This document shows, piece after piece, positions 31,446 to 43,102 of a stretch of 64,000 bases of DNA (positions are counted from its first letter, which is position 1; every line of letters begins with the position of its first letter). The stretch covers positions 91,140,143-91,204,142 of the forward strand of contig NC_062220.1 in assembly GCF_902686445.1 (NCBI RefSeq), given 5' to 3'. The notes under the pieces were generated by a model. The model ran no database searches. It saw nothing but the letters and a program-made list of their open reading frames with translations, and was not told the DNA's origin. The DNA is from Sciurus carolinensis (Eukaryota; Chordata; Mammalia; Rodentia; Sciuridae). Made by a program: the position numbers and the translations under genes.

Positions 31446-31904
31446 CCAGCACCCTCTGCTGCCTTTACAAAGCCTTGTGTTATAGCCAAACCCAAAATAT
31501 TTCCTACCTTACAAAAGACCTCGGCTGTGAAATGAACCTAAATTAATCCGAATCGATTATCAAGTCAGGCTGAATCTCACAGTGTGTTTAAGGAAATGAA
31601 CTTCGATTGCACTCCCCACTCGGAGAGTCTATTGTCAAGCAGTGGATTTGAGGCTCTTCTTTGAACAAATGGACCAAGAAGATGCAAAGTGGCACAACCA
31701 TTTTATGTAAACGGGCACTTCCCTGCTTAAAACCCTTCACTAAGTGGGCTGAGCATCACATAAGCACACCCTGTGTTTTCAGCATTAGCTGACACTGCTC
31801 ATACCCAGCCGCTGCTTTAAAGTTACTGAGGAAAAGATCAACATTTCCCTGATAAAAACCTTTTTCTCTTAAAATTAACAATATCTATGAAAATAGACCT
31901 TTAC
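31446..31904. other. Unassigned sequence
   Basis: No repeat, gene or RNA recognised. Confidence 0.35.
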
Positions 31905-32124
31905 CGACTCCTTAGTATGTCCCAAGATTTTCTGTATGTTTCTTATGTATTGATTCAGCCATTCCGCATAACAACCCTACTGGTTCCATGCTAATATCAT
32001 TGTCATGGTATAAACGAGGAAACTGAGGCATGAAGAGGACCACAAGGTCATACAGCTCAAGGTCATACAGCTCAAGGTCATACAGTATATAAATGACTTC
32101 TTGGATGCAGCATCTGAACACACA
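31905..32124 (-). mobile_element. MIR SINE with internal 15-bp tandem triplication
   Basis: MIR minus strand: cataacaaccctactggttc, aacgaggaaactgaggcatg, then caaggtcatacagct repeated at 32043-32057, 32058-32072 and 32073-32085 (last copy partial). The triplicated word is the MIR 'caaggtcacacagct' core. Confidence 0.8.
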
Positions 32125-32690
32125 AATCTATGCCTTCCCAAACTTGGTCCCAAGACCCTGTGAAGCTCTGCCTGGCTCCCAGTCTTGGCTCCTGTCAGAC
32201 ACTGCCCCCTGCCTGCCTCATCCCTAACTGCACCCACATGGGCCTTATCGCACATCACCCATGCTGTGCTCCTTTTGGTCTCTGGTTCTTCAGTGATGCT
32301 GTTTCTTATGCCTTGAATACTGTCCTCTGCCCTATCTCCCTTCCTGCACCCCACCCCACCCCAAAATTGAGAAAGAACAAACCGTTGCCTTCACCTACCC
32401 TACTCCTGTGTATACCTCTGCCTCCATTCAAATATCACTTCCTCAGGGAATCTTCCCATCTTACCCAGGCTAAAATATGACTAAAAAGCAATAAAGAGTT
32501 TCCTTCATTACACTTCTTAGTTTGTGAATAATCAAAATTTGTTTGAGTTATTTCTTGATTAATGTCTGTACTTTCTTACATTTGTCTATCCAATTAGGTA
32601 CTGTGCCTGTTTTTGATGCCCACTGTATTCCCAACACTTGGCAGAGTACCTGGCTACAATACATACTTACTCAACATTTATCCAACCCAG
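32125..32690 (+). mobile_element. L2 fragment
   Basis: tatgccttgaatactgtcct, ttcaaatatcacttcctcag, ggaatcttcccatcttaccc, and a 3' part (ggtactgtgcctgtttttga, ttggcagagtacctggct). Moderately diverged. Confidence 0.65.
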
Positions 32691-34470
32691 GGCATGGATG
32701 AATATCATGATGGTTTCAAAAAAAATGGCTATGAAATTAACAAAATAATTTCATATGCAAATACTTAGAACCAAAAAGAATAAAACACTTATGAATAAAT
32801 TTAACAAAATAGGTACAAAAGTTATACTTTGAAAACTACATATTTTTGAAAGATCTACATAAATGGAAAGATATTCCATGTTCATGGATGGGAGGATATA
32901 TTATTCAGATAATTAACTCCCCTATTAATGCAATCCCCATCAAAATCTCAGATGACTTTTTGCAGAAATTAACCAAACTGCTCTAAAATTCATATGGAAA
33001 TGTGAGGGACTCATAATAAGTCAAAAAAATCTTGAAAAGGAAGAATAAAGCTGAGAATTCACACTTCCTGGTTTCAAAACGTATTTTAAATAAGTGCAGT
33101 AATCCAGATAGTGTGGTATTGACATTAGAATAAACACACAGGTGAATGGAATAGAATTGAAAGTCAAGAAACAAACCCAATGGTCAACGGATATTTGACA
33201 AGGCAACCAAGACAATTCCATGGGAAAAGAACAATCCTTTCAGCAAATGGTTTTGGGACAACTGGTTTTAGGATGACATCTACATCCAAATGAATGGAGT
33301 TGGACCCTCCCTCACATCATACACAAAATAAACTCAAAACTAAGCTACAACCAGTAAACTCTTAAAAGAAAATGCAAATAAATCTTTACTACCTTTGGTT
33401 AGATAAAACCTCCTTAGATATGACACCAAAACCACAAGCAACAAAAGAAAATTTAAATTGGATTTTGTCAAATTAAAACTTCTTGTACTTCAAAGAATGT
33501 CATCAAAAAATGGGAGGTAAAAATTGCAAATCATATATCTGATAAGGTATTCATGTAGAATATATAAAAAACACTTGTAACTTAACAGTAAAAAGACAAC
33601 ACAATTTAAAAATGGGCAAGGGATCTGACTAGAGCTTGCTCCAAATATGTTCAAATGGTCAATAAGCACATGAAGAGCTGCTCAACACAGCTAGCCATTA
33701 GGAAAATAGAAAGTCAAGTAACTACACTGTTACCATGTCACATCAACTAGGAAGTATAAAATTAAAAAGAAAAAACATACCAAATGTAGGGGAGGAGGGG
33801 AAAAATTGAAACCCATAAACATTGTCGATGGGGATACAAAATGGTACAGCCACTTTCGAAAACAGTCTGGTAGTTCCTAAAAGGTTAAACATAGTCTTAC
33901 CATGTAACCCGGCAATTCACAGGTCACACCCCAGGTATACCACTCCTAGGTCATGCCCGACACAAATTAAAATGTATAACTACATGAATTTGTACACAAA
34001 TGTTCATAGCAGCATTATTCATGAGATCCCAAAGTAAAACCACCCAAATGTCTGTTAACTGATTATCAGATAAATAAAATACGGCATATTCATGTAATGA
34101 AATCTTATTCAGTCATAAAAGGGAATGGAGTACTAATACATGCTCCAACATGGACAGACCTTGAAACCATCAGACTGGGAAAGAAGCCAGACAAGAGACC
34201 ACATATGTGTGATTCCATTTACATGAAATGTTCAGAACAGGCAAATCTAAAAAGTCAGAAAGTAGATTAGTGGTCACTTCCAGGGAGAAGCCTGGAAGAA
34301 ATGAAGAATAACTGCTAATGGATATGGGATTTCTTTCTGAGGTGATAAAAATGTCCTATTATTGATTGTGGTGGTGATGGTTGAATAACTCCTGAATGTA
34401 CCAAAAACCATTGATTGTATTCTTTAAGTGAGTGAATTGTGTGGTATGGGAATCATGTCTCAATAAGACT
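32691..34470 (+). mobile_element. Old L1 (L1M-type), ORF2 3' half and 3'UTR
   Basis: Long collinear match to L1: acataaatggaaagatattc, catgttcatggatgggagga, aatgcaatccccatcaaaat, ggcaaccaagacaattccat, actaagctacaaccagtaa, gctcaacacagctagccatt, accacccaaatgtctgttaa, and 3'UTR tggtcacttccagggagaag, gtggtatgggaatcatgtct. Multiple stops and indels; not coding. Confidence 0.88.
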
Positions 34471-34549
34471 TTTTTAATGGCCACAAAATTATTTGGCATT
34501 CCTTCCATGGAAAAGTGAGATCTATGTTCTCTCCCTCTAAATCAGTATT

Positions 34550-34965
34550 GATCTATGACTCTTCAACCAATAGAGTTGAAGTGACACTCTGTGATTGCTA
34601 GGCTAGATAAAAGTAAATGGGTTGTTTGCTTGGTTCCCTGAGCCACCATGTAAGAAGTTCCATGCCTTGAGGCCATATGCTGGGAGGAGCCCAAGCCACA
34701 GAGAGAACGTGTGTCTTCCACCATCCCAACACAGACGTCAGACATGTGAGTGCACCAGCCACCAGCTGATTCCAGCCCGGTGCGAAGAGCACCCAGCCAC
34801 CTTCACGTCTTCTCAGCTGAGGCCCTAGACATCATTCCTGCTGTGCCTACTTGATCATAAAATGGTCATTGTTTTAAGCCACTTTAAGCCACCTGTTTTA
34901 AGTTGGGGGACACTTTGTTATGCAGCAGTGGTCACCAGAACAGAAGCTTAAACGTGGATCTTTAA
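34550..34965 (+). mobile_element. MLT1-type MaLR LTR
   Basis: cttggttccctgagccacca, aagccacagagagaacgtgt, tggtcattgttttaagccac, acactttgttatgcagcagt: MLT1 3' half in plus orientation. A small local duplication (ttaagccac repeated) is visible at 34874-34893. Confidence 0.8.
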
Positions 34966-35519
34966 GGATTTGAGCAAAATAGAAAATGTTTTGAATCCCT
35001 GACATGACATCATATGAACTCAGTGATCTCCCAGCTCATGAGTCCGACTCATGTCCATGATGCCCAGCTCCAGACAGGCCATGGCAAAACCGAGTCACTC
35101 ACACATTGGTCCTGATATTAGACAACTGTCACTGGACAACCAAATCAGGTTGCCCAGATTCTTTGTATCTCTTGAGTCCTATCAAGAAACAGAAAATAAA
35201 GGGGATAATCTGAGGACGGCTCAAAGGGACCCTTCATAAAATTAAGAGTGAGGAACAATCCTAAGATTCCTGCAGCCTTCCAGAACAACTAGCAAGTGTG
35301 ACCTCCCCCAGGCTCACAGGGCCTGCGGAGGAGGTGTTACCAAGGAAAAGAGAACTGTGTAGTCAGTTCTTCAGGCAGAATCGGAACCCTTCAGTCAAGG
35401 CACACTCCAGTCCCAAGTGGCCTTGAGCTCCTCCATATACTGCACCCAGCTGGAAGGCAGAGGGCACCAAACTCATTGATGTTATCCTGTGGGTCAGTCT
35501 CTAGGCCAGGGTGCTGGAC
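34966..35519. other. Unassigned sequence
   Basis: No repeat, gene or RNA recognised. Confidence 0.35.
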
Positions 35520-35735
35520 AGGGGTTCAATGCCTGAAGGACAAACAGAAGATAGGGGTTTTGCCCACCCCCACCTCCTGGGAAATATTTGCAATATCTGA
35601 AGACACTTTTGGTTTCACAAGGAGAGGGATGCTACCAGCATCCAGGGGGTAGAGGGCAAACAAGTTGGTACACACCCCACAATGCTCAGGATGGCTCCTA
35701 CAATGGTGCCCATGCTGATATCAGTGGTCTTACAT
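35520..35735 (+). mobile_element. MER20-type hAT-Charlie DNA transposon
   Basis: gggttttgcccacccccacc, gggaaatatttgcaatatct, gaagacacttttggtttcac, gggatgctaccagcatccag, accccacaatgctcaggatg. Collinear with the MER20 pattern ('catttggcaatgtctggagacatttttggttgtcac'). Confidence 0.75.
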
Positions 35736-35744
35736 TAAAACGAG

Positions 35745-35905
35745 CCCCACTGGCATGACTGGGTATGTTCTCCAGCCAAGAGCAGCTGCTCCAGGCAGGT
35801 GCAGAATTGGTGGGTATTTTTTTTTTTTTTTTTAGCAAGAACAATAGAGAAAAGAGAAAGACCAGAGATTTACAGGAAGTGAGGGGGAGAAGAGGGGCGT
35901 GATAT
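35745..35905 (+). repeat. Unnamed dispersed repeat, copy 2 (relative at 16160-16330)
   Basis: Matches copy 1 on both sides of a T18 run (35819-35835) that replaces a short stretch of copy 1. Same orientation. The family is not known to me. Confidence 0.7.
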
Positions 35906-36369
35906 AAATTAGAGGCTGTACTGGGGAATGACCTACTCCCCTGTCAATCTAGAGAATGAAGCAAAAAGGATGAGCCATTGATCCCAGAACAGGCGATAAC
36001 TGACAAAATGGCAGCTGCCCAGAGGTGACCCAATAGTAGTAAGTGAGCAAGGCTGGGTATCTAGGAATCTTGGTTATCCTTCCTGCTCCCTCCCTCCTAC
36101 CTAAACCAAGGGTGATGCTTCCTCTGTTTCCCCGTAGCACTCTGTTCACACCACCATGAAAAGCATAGCACACTGCAACAGAGTCAGCTGTAGCACTTGT
36201 CTTAGATCAATATGCCGTTTTCAGTAGCCATTTTTAAGTAGTGTATGGGCCCCATCATCACCTCTTTGGTATCTAAATTGGGAAGGACCTTTTGGTGAAT
36301 CTCTTCATAGTTGCTTTGCCTTGCCATGGAGAAGCATTACATCCCTGCCCTTCATCCTCAAATGTTCCA
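35906..36369. other. Unassigned sequence
   Basis: Possibly part of the unnamed repeat family; otherwise nothing recognised. Confidence 0.3.
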
Positions 36370-36565
36370 ATTCACCAATAATAACAACCAAGACGTCTTA
36401 AGTCTTAGTGTGGCCAAGTCCTATCGTAAGATCTTTGCTGGTATTCATTCATTTAATCTTCACAATAATATCATGACATAAGTTACTGTTATTATCATCT
36501 TAGGAATGGGGAAATTGAGGAACAGAGTAGTTAAATAACTTGCCCAAAGTAGTAAAATCAAGAAT
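36370..36565 (-). mobile_element. MIR SINE
   Basis: tatcgtaagatctttgctgg, ttcatttaatcttcacaata, ggggaaattgaggaacagag, aacttgcccaaagtagt. Minus orientation. Confidence 0.78.
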
Positions 36566-36567
36566 CG

Positions 36568-37640
36568 ATAAATGAGATGGTATCAAGCTAAAAAGCTTCT
36601 TCACAGCAAAGGAAACAATCAAGAATGTGAAGAGAGAGCCCACAGAATTGGAGAAAATCTTTGCCACCTGCACCTCAGAGCATTAATCTTCAGGATATAT
36701 AAAGAACTCAAAAAACTTAACACCAAACAACCAAAAAATTCAATAAATGGGCAAAGGAACTGAACAGACATCTCACAGAAGATATACAATCAATCAACAA
36801 AAATATGAAAATATGTTCAACATCACTAGCAATCAGAGAAATGCAAGTTAAGACTACACTGAAATTCCATCTCATTCCAGTCAGAATGGCAATTACCAAT
36901 AATACAAGCAACAATAAGTGTTGGCAAGGATGTGGGGAGAAAGGTACACTCATACATTGCTGGTGGGACTGCAAATAGGTGCAACCACTCTGGAAAGCAG
37001 TATGGAGATTCCTCAGAAAACTTGGAATGGAACCACCATTTGGCCCAACTATCCCACTCCTTGGCATATATCCAAAGGACTTAAAATCAGCATACTACAG
37101 GGATGCAGCCACATCAACTCAACAGCCAACAGCTGTTGCAGCAGCTCAACTCACAATAGCCAAACTATGGAACTAGATGCCCTATAATGAATGAATGGGT
37201 TAAGAAAATGTGATATATGTACACAATGGAATATTACTCAGTCATAAAGAAGAATGAAATTATGGCATTTTCCAGTAAATGGATGGAAGTAGAGACTATC
37301 ATGCTAAGTGAAATAAGCCAGTCCCCAAAAACCAAAGACCAAATGTTCTCTCTGATATGTGCATACTACCACACAATAAGGTGCAGGGGAGAGAAAAGAA
37401 ATCCATTGGATTAGACAAAGGGGAATTAAGGGAAAGGATAAGGGATGGGAATAGAAAAGACAATAGAATAAATAGGACATAACTTTCCTATGCTCATATA
37501 TGAATACACAACCAGTGTAATTCCATATCATGCACAATCACAAGAATGGGAAGTTACACTCCATGTATGTATATGTCAAAATATACTCTACTGTCATGTA
37601 TGTCTAAAAAGAACAAACAAAAGAAAAGCACCAAGAAAAT
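36568..37640 (+). mobile_element. 5'-truncated sciurid L1, middle-aged subfamily
   Basis: About 1 kb of ORF2 (aaaaagcttcttcacagcaa, gaacagacatctcacagaag, catacattgctggtgggact, ttggcatatatccaaaggac, gtgatatatgtacacaatgg) and a 3'UTR with attggattagacaaagggga and accagtgtaattccatatca. Several indels break the frame. The 3'UTR type is shared with the copies at 47064 and 58160 and lacks TTAGGG. Confidence 0.9.
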
Positions 37641-38054
37641 CAGATCAGTAGCAGAGGAAGAAAAACTGGAAAGAGCACAGGAGTGTCCTTGTCTGTTTTG
37701 TCTCAATGGCCCCATAGCCTGGGATCGTGATTTCTCATGCACAAGAGACCACAAAGAAAGTAACCCACCCCAAAATCTGGACGGGGAGAGACTACTTCTG
37801 GGAGGGAGAGCAGCATGGATGTCACATAGCTGCCAACCTCATACATTTGGGAGAGTGAGGACAGGATGAGTGGTCCACATGAGGACAGGAAGGAATCGGA
37901 TTTGTGCAAAATACCCAGTGGCACTGTGTTCCCAGCCAAGTCAGGAGTCCTGCCAGCTGAGTGCACTCACTCTGTGTCTGCCCCTGACGTACCTGCTGCC
38001 AGCTCCCTGGCTCAGGCAGGTGCAGAGATGAACAAAGCCTGCTAACCAGTTTTC
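37641..38054. other. Unassigned sequence
   Basis: No repeat, gene or RNA recognised. Confidence 0.35.
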
Positions 38055-38400
38055 CTACTCTCTCCAACTCATACCCCTTACAACAGCAGCCAAAAAGATT
38101 CTTCTCAAGTGCTTATCTAACCTTGTCACTCACTTTCTTAAACCTGCCGTGGCTCCCCATTGCCCTTAGTGTGAAAACTCTTTAATGTGACTGACAACAC
38201 CCTCTCTGGCCTGCCTGCCTCTCCAGCCCCAGTTCCAACTTGCTTCAGCTCTAACCCAACTGAGTACTTGCAGTTCCCTGAAAGAAGCATTGTGCTCCCT
38301 ACCCTTTCCCTATGGCTGATTCCCCACTCCCTGTTCTGTGAGCCCCTTGAGAGCATGTCCATTAATCTGAGTCCCTACTGCCTACCATAGATGTGGCCCA
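38055..38400 (+). mobile_element. L2 fragment
   Basis: cgtggctccccattgccctt, agtgtgaaaactctttaatg, cctctctggcctgcctgcct, tgagccccttgagagcatg: conserved L2 ORF2-3' segment ('tggcttcccatc…aaagtccttacaatgg'). Confidence 0.7.
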
Positions 38401-39029
38401 GGGTAGGGTCTCTGTCCAGACAGCCAAGTGGAGTTCCTCAGGACTCAGGTAGGATCTGGAGTACCAACTCTCTGCCAGTCTTCCAATCAGATCGTAGGGC
38501 TGGCAACCAGAAACAACAGCCAAACCAGGCAAGATGTGCAGGGAGGACAGAGAGAGGCCTAAGCCCAGGCAACAAGACACAGCTTGGGACCCCGTGGATG
38601 AGACTCCTTGACAAAAACCCAAGAGTCAGAGACACCAATTCAGGCCATCACCTGGGCTGCAAACCTAAGGGACAGAAGGGAAAGGCTGGACTTTCAGTAA
38701 GAAAAAAGCAAAACAAACATTGTCACAACCAGAGAAAGAGGTGATCCCAGCACACGCGACACCCCCAGCACACGCAACACCCCCAGCACACATCCTGTGT
38801 GAGGGTGATGCCTCAAGCTCTCCCAGGTTATAAGCCTTAACTACAGCCAGAAACAGCGACTTCCTTCCCACCACTCAGTATCCTGAAGGAAGAAACTTCC
38901 TTTGGATGAGAAAGCACTGCCTAGGAGCCGCAGGAAACCCTCTGTTATTTGAAGGGCCCTTGTCCTAGATCGTCAGTTCCCAGCAACCCTGACGAAGCAA
39001 CCCCAGATTCTGCTCTTATAAGACTTGCT
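38401..39029. other. Unassigned sequence
   Basis: Contains the short tandem repeat at 38748-38792; no gene recognised. Confidence 0.35.
38748..38792 (+). repeat. 18-bp tandem repeat, 2.5 copies
   Basis: cagcacacgcgacacccc (38748-38765), cagcacacgcaacacccc (38766-38783), then a partial third copy. Confidence 0.92.
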
Positions 39030-39290
39030 GAGGACATCTAAAAAAAGCTCACTGGTGGACTTTCATCTCATTAATTTTCCTGAGGGCCCCTCTCTGACCC
39101 GTTCAAATGCAAACGCAGCTGACAAACTGCTGCTGCTGAGTGCCTTAATTGAGCAGTTGACGGACAACTGCATAATTTGGAAGCCAAGAATCTCTTCCAG
39201 CTGCTATTAGTAGCTGCCCTGTCTGGTTTCTGATAATATGTTCATCAAGTTCACTTTAATTCTAAATCCAGAAATCTGAAGCTATAAAAA
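39030..39290. promoter_or_regulatory. Candidate conserved non-coding element
   Basis: Repeat-free block rich in developmental transcription-factor words: homeobox-like attaatt, ttaattgag and cataattt; E-boxes cagctg (twice) plus cagttg and caactg; and an octamer-like atgcaaac. Composition and motif density resemble vertebrate enhancers, but conservation cannot be judged here. A plus-strand frame across it has no recognisable content. Confidence 0.35.
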
Positions 39291-39556
39291 GTACTTAGTT
39301 TTGATCCCTGGAATGAGTCTGTCAAGATTCTCTGCAGGGTTCGCTATGCCACGGCTGCCCTCTCCTTGGGAAACACCCAGCGAGTGCCCAGGGCTGCTGT
39401 CTAAGGCTGTCCCCTCCCCTGCTGCAGAGCCATTCCCTGCTGTCCACTGGAGGCTTGGCTCCTACCATTGCCCCCCACCTTCTTATCAGTCTCCCCCACT
39501 CTAGTGGATCATTGCCATCAGCACATGAACTTATTTCTTCATCGGGAAAGAAAAAC

Positions 39557-39752
39557 TTGCCAGGCACGGTGGCACACACATGGCTCAGGAGGCTGAGGCA
39601 GGAGGATCATGAGTTCATAAGCCAACCTCAGTGATTTAACAAGGCTCTAAGCAACCTAGCAAGACCCTGTCTCTAAATAAAAAATAATAAAGGCTGGGGA
39701 TGTGGCTCAGTGGTAGAGCACCCCTGGGTTCAATCCCTGGTACCAAAAAGAA
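39557..39752 (+). mobile_element. MEN-type SINE with short deletion
   Basis: gccaggcacggtggcacaca runs directly into catggctcaggaggctgag, so the 'cctgtaatcccag' part is missing. ID half complete (ggctggggatgtggctcagt, gtagagcacccctggg). Confidence 0.92.
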
Positions 39753-39759
39753 AAAAGAG

Positions 39760-40460
39760 AAAACCTACCCTAACTTGATCACACATTCCCTGCCAGACAC
39801 TGCTCCATCTCTCTGCTCCCTCTATAACAAAATTCCTCAGAGTACACTTCTGTCTATACTGCCTCCCCTGCCCCTCCCCCATCCCCTCTCCAACCCATCC
39901 CAGGCCCACTTTCACACCCACTCCTCCCCTGGGGCTGCCTTAGCAAAGTCAATGACCCTGTGCTCCCAAATCAATGGCTGAACCCCAATCCTCACCCCTT
40001 CCCAGGGTCGTGACCCATTTGATCACTTCTCCCTTCCAGAAACTGGAACTTCACTGGCTTCCAGACGCCACACTGATGGTTCTCCTCCCACCTCCCTGAC
40101 CCAATGTCTCCCTTCCCAGCATCCCTTGTATCATCTTCCTCTCTCTGACATTCAACATTGGGGTGCCCAGGGCTGTCCTCCCAGGTGACCCTACCACACA
40201 CACACCCTGGCTAATGGCGCCCTGTGTTACTCCTCCACTTCTTGTCTCCCCGGAAGAGCTTCCTGGCAGTCAGGGTGAGGAGTCTCCTGGGCATCTCCAG
40301 CATGACACATCCACAAGAGAAGGCTGGAACAGGCCTCCGCATCTTCAGAGCAAAATTGGCAGCTCCGTCTTTCTAGTTGCTCACGAAAGTGTTGGAGTCA
40401 TCCTTACTCCTCTCTTTCCTGCTTACTCCACAGCTGCTGCACCTTCAAAATACCAGCAGA
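39760..40460 (+). mobile_element. L2 ORF2 region (left part of a 1.5-kb L2)
   Basis: Recognisable L2 order: ttcactggcttccagacgcc, ggttctcctcccacctccct, cattggggtgcccagggctg, gtcttt-ctagttgctcacga and gttggagtcatccttactcc, then caccttcaaaatacc. The coding frame is broken. Split by a SINE. Confidence 0.8.
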
Positions 40461-40462
40461 TA

Positions 40463-40673
40463 GCTGGGCACAGTGGCGCAGGCCTGTAATCCCAGGCAGG
40501 AGGATGGCGAGTTCAAAGCCAGCCTCAGCAACTTAGCAAGGCCCTAAGCAACTTAGTAAGATCTTGTCTCATAATTTAAAAAAAAAAAAAAAAATTTTAA
40601 GAGCTGGGGATGTGGCTCAGTGGTTAAGTGCCCCTGGGTTTAATCCCTGATACAAAAAAAAAAAAAAAAAAAA
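40463..40673 (+). mobile_element. MEN-type SINE inside L2
   Basis: agctgggcacagtggcgcag … gagctggggatgtggctcag … A20 tail; about 20 bp missing between cctgtaatcccag and gcaggagg. Imperfect target-site duplications (accagcagata / acaagcacata). Confidence 0.92.
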
Positions 40674-40674
40674 A

Positions 40675-41315
40675 ACACAAGCACATAATCACTTCTTATC
40701 CCCCACCACCTTTTCTCAAGCCCAAGCCACTGCTCCCTCTGGCCGGTGCTATTGCAATGGCCCTGCAGGTTGCCTCTTGTTCTCCCCACCCCACTCACCT
40801 GTCTATTTTCCTCTCGCAGTCAGAGAGATTGTGAAATGTCACAGCTCTGCTCAGCCACCTACCCAGCCCCCACGACATTTGTCTCACTCATAATAAAATT
40901 CAGCGTCCTTATTGTGGCCTACGAGGGCCTATGTGGATTTGCCCCCAGTACCTCTCTGCCTTCGCCCCCACTGCCCCACTGACTCACCCAGCTCCAGCAA
41001 CACCAACCTCTCTACTGCCCACGCATACTCCTCCTCCGGGGCCCTTGCTCAGCCTGGAGGCCACTGCTCTTGTTTTCCACTCCATTCTCCCCATTACCCA
41101 GGTCTTTTCCAAGTCAGAGAGGCTTCCCCTGACCCCTGATCTGTTCAGTCTGCCTTACATACTCCCCCTTGATGGTATGTATATTTATTCTCTGCCCCCT
41201 CCCCCCCACACTCACACTGAGATGTCAACCCCATGAGGGAAGGAACTTTTCTTGGTGTCCTGCCACATTCCCAGAGCCTATAACAGCATCTGGAACACAG
41301 AAGACCCTCCAAATA
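40675..41315 (+). mobile_element. L2 3' part (right part)
   Basis: ccggtgctattgcaatggcc, cataataaaattcagcgtcc, ttattgtggcctacgagggc, tttccaagtcagagaggctt, cccatgagggaaggaactt and acagcatctggaacacagaa run through to the L2 terminus. Confidence 0.85.
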
Positions 41316-41555
41316 TTTATTGAGCACTGCCATATGCCAAGCACTTATATGGGTGCTTTATATAAATTAACTCATTTAATCCTCCAAAGAGTCGACAAGG
41401 CAAGTGACATTATTATCCTTCCCATTTCATAGAATAAGTTGAAGCACAGAGAGGGTGTATACTTTACCCAAGATCACACATCTAGAAGGCAGAACCAGGA
41501 TTTGAACACAGGCGGTCCAGCCCCAGCACCTACCCTCTTAACTGCCCAGTACACC
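41316..41555 (-). mobile_element. MIR SINE, nearly full length
   Basis: tattgagcactgccatatgc, attaactcatttaatcctcc, gaagcacagagagggtgtat, caagatcacacatctagaag, ccaggatttgaacacaggcg. Minus orientation. Confidence 0.88.
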
Positions 41556-41999
41556 TTGTAGTCTAGAATGTCCTCCCTGGTTTTCAGGACTTAACATCAG
41601 CACCTTGGTCCTGACATGGCCCCTCTCTGCTCCCAGGGCTTCTTCTGTCCTGCTCTAAGAACAGGTTCCTACCTGGACGCCAGTTCTAGTAGCTTCCTCC
41701 CGCTTCACTCTTTGGTATAAAGAATTCTAAGTCTCTGTCGTGGCCCACGAGCCTAGAATCCCTGTCTACAGAATTGGGTCCTGCCAGAGCCCCCTCCTGA
41801 GAAGAGAAGACATCTTACTCTGCCATAGGCTGAGAGACTGAAGATGCTGCTCATCTGGATATCTGGACAGAGTCGATTCCAAGAGCCTCGTGCCAGGTTT
41901 CATCTTGGAACACAGCTGGCAGCCCTGCGAAGACCTTCAACATTAACCCTTGAAGAGAAGGCTGTCTGTCCACAAGCCCCTATCAGTTGACCCCACCAA
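41556..41999. other. Unassigned sequence
   Basis: No repeat or gene recognised. Confidence 0.35.
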
Positions 42000-42190
42000 T
42001 TACTAACCAACAGCTCATTACCCATTCCTAAGTCACTTTCAGTGTGCCAGACACTGTGGACAGCACTTCCATTAATCAGCTTATGGAACTGTCAGATAGG
42101 TATTATTAAATTTGCAAATTTGATACTTTACAAATTTAAAATTTTAGAAATTTACCAAAGGCCAGAATAAGAAAGTGAACCCTCTAACTC
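42000..42190 (-). mobile_element. MIR SINE fragment
   Basis: agtgtgccagacactgtgga, ttccattaatcagcttatgg, gtcagataggtattattaaa; minus orientation and diverged. Confidence 0.65.
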
Positions 42191-42204
42191 CAATCTCTGT
42201 GTTC

Positions 42205-42395
42205 TGTTCAGCACTGAGGATTAAACCCAGGGGAGCATTACCACTGAGCTATATCCCCAGCCTTTTTTTTTTTTTCCCCCTGAGACAGGGAACAGGGTCT
42301 CACACAGGTACTGAGGCTGGCCTCACACTTCTGCTCTTCCTGGCTCCGCCTCCCTAGTTGCTGGGATTGCAGTGTGCACCACCATGCCAATTGCT
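42205..42395 (-). mobile_element. MEN-type composite SINE
   Basis: Minus orientation: gaggattaaacccaggggag, ccactgagctatatccccag, T-run, gacagggaacagggtctcac, ttgctgggattgcagtgtgc. Confidence 0.88.
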
Positions 42396-43102
42396 ATTCC
42401 ACACTGTCTCCAGGCTGACCTTTCCCCTTTGGTGGACATGTCTGCTTCTTCCTCATACATCTTGATGTCAACAAGGGGTAGACAGTTCTGAAACACATTC
42501 TCCTGTCAGTGTTCCATTTCAGTGTGCACTCACGAACACACATGTCAGGCAAGGCCTCAGCCAGTGGATATCTCTATTCAAAATTAACAGACAGCTGCCA
42601 TGGGGCATCTCAGGACTGTTCGCATTTACATTTAATAATAACAATCAAGTTATTATCTTTGACACTAATGGTGGGAATTTGAACAGATAATCACTGCTCA
42701 AGACATGAACTTCTCTTTTGCTTACTAAAAATCACAAGGAACTTTCCTATGACTGAGACATGAGTCATTACATACACTGCAAGAGCTCCCAGCAGCAAGG
42801 ACCATTGCAGGACCATCAGGTAGCATCAACTGAACACCTACTGCATTCTAGGTAGCAAAACCCAGGGCATAGAGAGCTCTGAACTGACTATTCAACATGG
42901 TTTATGTCCCAGCTCTACCATAGATTTGCTGTATTTTCTTGGGTAAGTCACTGTTTTTGTGAGCCTTGGTAAAAGAGAAAATGGCACTAATTGGTCTCTA
43001 ATGAGATCTCTTCTAGATTTGGCATTCTGTAGAGAATCCTACACAGCAGGGACCAAAGGAAAGTCTCTTGAAATCTGCTGTTAATGGAAAATACCAGCAG
43101 GT
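42396..43102. other. Unassigned sequence, part possibly regulatory
   Basis: Around 42640-42720 the AT-rich core (aataataacaatcaagttat and gaacagataatcactgctc) has GATA- and TAAT-type words outside any recognised repeat. Evidence is weak. Confidence 0.3.

Noticed and set aside
38460..38640. Overlapping ORFs on both strands near 38362-38744 considered as an exon
   Set aside because: No domain recognised and no clear exon boundaries; a stop-poor GC-rich stretch explains it.
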